A stretch of DNA of 64,000 nt from Strobilurus pachycystidiatus. Its lineage: Eukaryota; Basidiomycota; Agaricomycetes; Agaricales; Physalacriaceae. Made by a program: the position numbers and the translations under genes. A model generated the notes under the pieces. That model saw only the letters and a program-made list of their open reading frames with translations. It had not been told where the DNA came from and made no database searches. Location of the stretch: assembly GCA_019915135.1 (NCBI GenBank), contig JAHLMK010000004.1:1984001-2048000 (forward strand), in the 5' to 3' direction. Of the stretch, positions 62,608 through 64,000 are shown one piece after another (position 1 is the stretch's first letter; each line of letters opens with the position of its first letter).

Positions 62608-63792
62608 ATGGACCCCGCCGAACACAGCACGACGCCCGAGGAGGTCAAGTCGGAGGACGACAACAAGGCCAAGGCGCTGCCGAGCATCTTCACGTCGTTT
62701 GACGATCATCGCCCGTCGTTTGGCGACGACCTCGGCGGGATGAAGCGTGGATTCGACGACCGGCTCAACGGCTACGACGACGACCTCGGCCCGCGGCGCG
62801 CGTCGCTGCCTGCGCTCGGCACGCCGCGCTACACGAGCAGCTCGGGGTCTTCTGGCACTCGGTGAGTAGCGAGCCGCACTGTCTGGTCCCGGTGCTGACA
62901 CGGCTCGCGCGCTAGATACACGCCGCAGAGCTCGTCGTCTCTCGCGTCGTACACGTTCCCGCCGACGACGGAGGAGTCGCCGTACAGCGCCTCTGCGTCG
63001 TCGTCGTTCGACTCTGCGCCGTCGAGCGGCGTCGGCGGCGGCGAGTGGGGCATCCAGCGGCCCTCGTCGACGCCGCTGCGCCACGCGAGCTTCTCGTCGA
63101 CGCTGCGGATCAGCGGGCGGAAGGACTCCTCGTCGTGGCCCTACCCCTCCCCGTCCCTCTCCTCGCACCACAGCCACCACCACCACCAGCACGCGCCGTC
63201 CCCGCACATGTCCCCCAACACCGCGGCGAACCTCCTCCCCCTCCCCCTCCCGTCCCCCTCGGAGCCCGAACGCCCCCAGCGCAAACGCGGCAAACTCCCC
63301 AAGGAGACGACCGACTTCCTCAAGGCGTGGCTGCACCGCCACAGCGACCACCCGTACCCAAGCGAGGAGGAGAAGAAGCAGCTGTGCCACGCGACGGGCC
63401 TCTCCATGTCGCAGGTCAGCAACTGGATGATCAACGCGCGCCGCCGCATTCTTGCGCCCGCGCGCCCGTCGAGCGGCCCGACGACCACCCAGCCGTTCAC
63501 GCATCCCTCGCTCCCGCCGTCCCACCACAGCTCGCTTTCCCACCATAGCTCGCATCCCCCGATGCCGCCGATGCCGCAGAGGAGACAGTCGCTCCCGGTG
63601 GGCAACGCGGATCTGCAGCTGTATCATCCCATGTCGCTGCCGTCGTATGGCAGTGGTGGGGGGAGCGGCGGGTATCCCGCCCCGAGATCAGCAGGCTATC
63701 CATCGTATGGCGGCGGAGGCGGAGGTGGAGGTGGCGGCGGGTTCGGATTCGACGGCGCGTATGGCGCGAGCGGAGGCGGGGCTGGCTACTAG
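62608..63792 (+). CDS. TALE-class homeodomain transcription factor
   Basis: DNA-binding regulator. Exons 62608-62861 and 62916-63792 with a clean GTGAGT...CTAG intron give 376 residues. The N-terminus is acidic, then Ser-rich. The homeodomain (about residues 205-268) starts [20 protein letters not shown]. It has the three-residue TALE loop region [17 protein letters not shown], then [21 protein letters not shown]. The recognition helix is WMINARRR, common in basidiomycete TALE proteins where others have WFINARRR. Flanks are His-rich ([10 protein letters not shown]) and the C-terminus is Gly-rich (run of Gly at about 63712-63744). The coding region is far more GC-rich than its surroundings. 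It resembles developmental homeodomain regulators of mushrooms, not the paired mating-type HD1/HD2 genes. Targets unknown. Confidence 0.93.
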
Positions 63793-64000
63793 ACGTGTTG
63801 ACTCTCACCAAAAAATCTGAACTCTTCATTCCTCATACCCGCCGCATCATACCCTCCCATCCATACCACACGCCCGCCTTTGTTCAATGTCCATATCTTG
63901 TCGCTATTTATTCGATTTTTGAGTAGTTCTACGTACCCTAATATCTCTGCTCTCAGTATGTGTTGTTGTTGTGTATTGCGTATCTATAGTATGATGAATG

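Noticed and set aside
62458..63627. 389-codon minus-strand open frame, Arg-rich
   Set aside because: It is the GC-driven shadow of the homeodomain exon. Composition is dominated by Arg/Ala/Val, with no domain, while the plus strand encodes a clear homeodomain.
62608..63792. Mating-type homeodomain locus
   Set aside because: A single TALE gene without a divergent HD1/HD2 partner and without the usual flanking MIP-type gene.

Overview
This is a eukaryotic (fungal) chromosome segment, almost certainly from a mushroom-forming basidiomycete (Agaricomycetes). Genes are broken by many short GT-AG introns of about 45-60 bp. Protein types fit this group: a fungal phytochrome hybrid histidine kinase, a TALE homeodomain protein with the WMINARRR helix, a basidiomycete-style P450 and an MRP-type ABC transporter. 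There are no operons, rRNA or tRNA genes, CRISPR arrays or intact transposons that I can support. Intron boundaries below were joined by eye and are approximate.

Layout: 1-5583 (+) phospholipase D (Spo14/PLD1 type, probably 5' partial); 5861-7117 (-) saccharopine dehydrogenase LYS1; 8184-10123 (+) GPI-type alpha-amylase; 10124-12225 no confident gene but a degenerate ~100-bp tandem repeat; 12226-13061 (-) unknown basic protein, head to head with 13138-14270 (+) IWR1; 14397-16357 (-) histidine-phosphatase-like membrane protein; 16916-18188 (-) nucleoside hydrolase; 18733-24241 (+) phytochrome; 24488-25571 (-) SDR oxidoreductase; 25833-26131 (+) small unknown protein; 26731-28387 (+) epoxide hydrolase; 28545-29236 (-) PIG-X/PBN1; 29312-30317 (+) Cys-rich membrane protein; 30318-33971 gene-poor; 33972-36306 (-) cytochrome P450; 36504-36954 (-) NR2C2AP-like protein, head to head with 37000-38028 (+) protein tyrosine phosphatase; 38534-39584 (+) Sec14-like protein; 41259-47342 (+) ABCC transporter; 47428-48526 (-) RRM protein; 49737-50489 (+) Pro/Ser-rich unknown; 50490-62607 a 12-kb stretch with no convincing gene; 62608-63792 (+) TALE homeodomain transcription factor.

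The genes are a mixture of housekeeping functions (lysine synthesis, RNA polymerase II import, GPI-anchor synthesis, lipid transfer and signalling) and accessory ones (P450, ABC pump, epoxide hydrolase, SDR). They do not form a recognisable biosynthetic cluster, since no backbone enzyme is present. The two regulatory highlights are a complete red-light sensor kinase and a developmental-type homeodomain regulator. The latter lies downstream of an unusually long non-coding region carrying several recurrent short motifs, notably GATCACGTG four times and TTYCTGTC six times. That region is the least explained part of the window.
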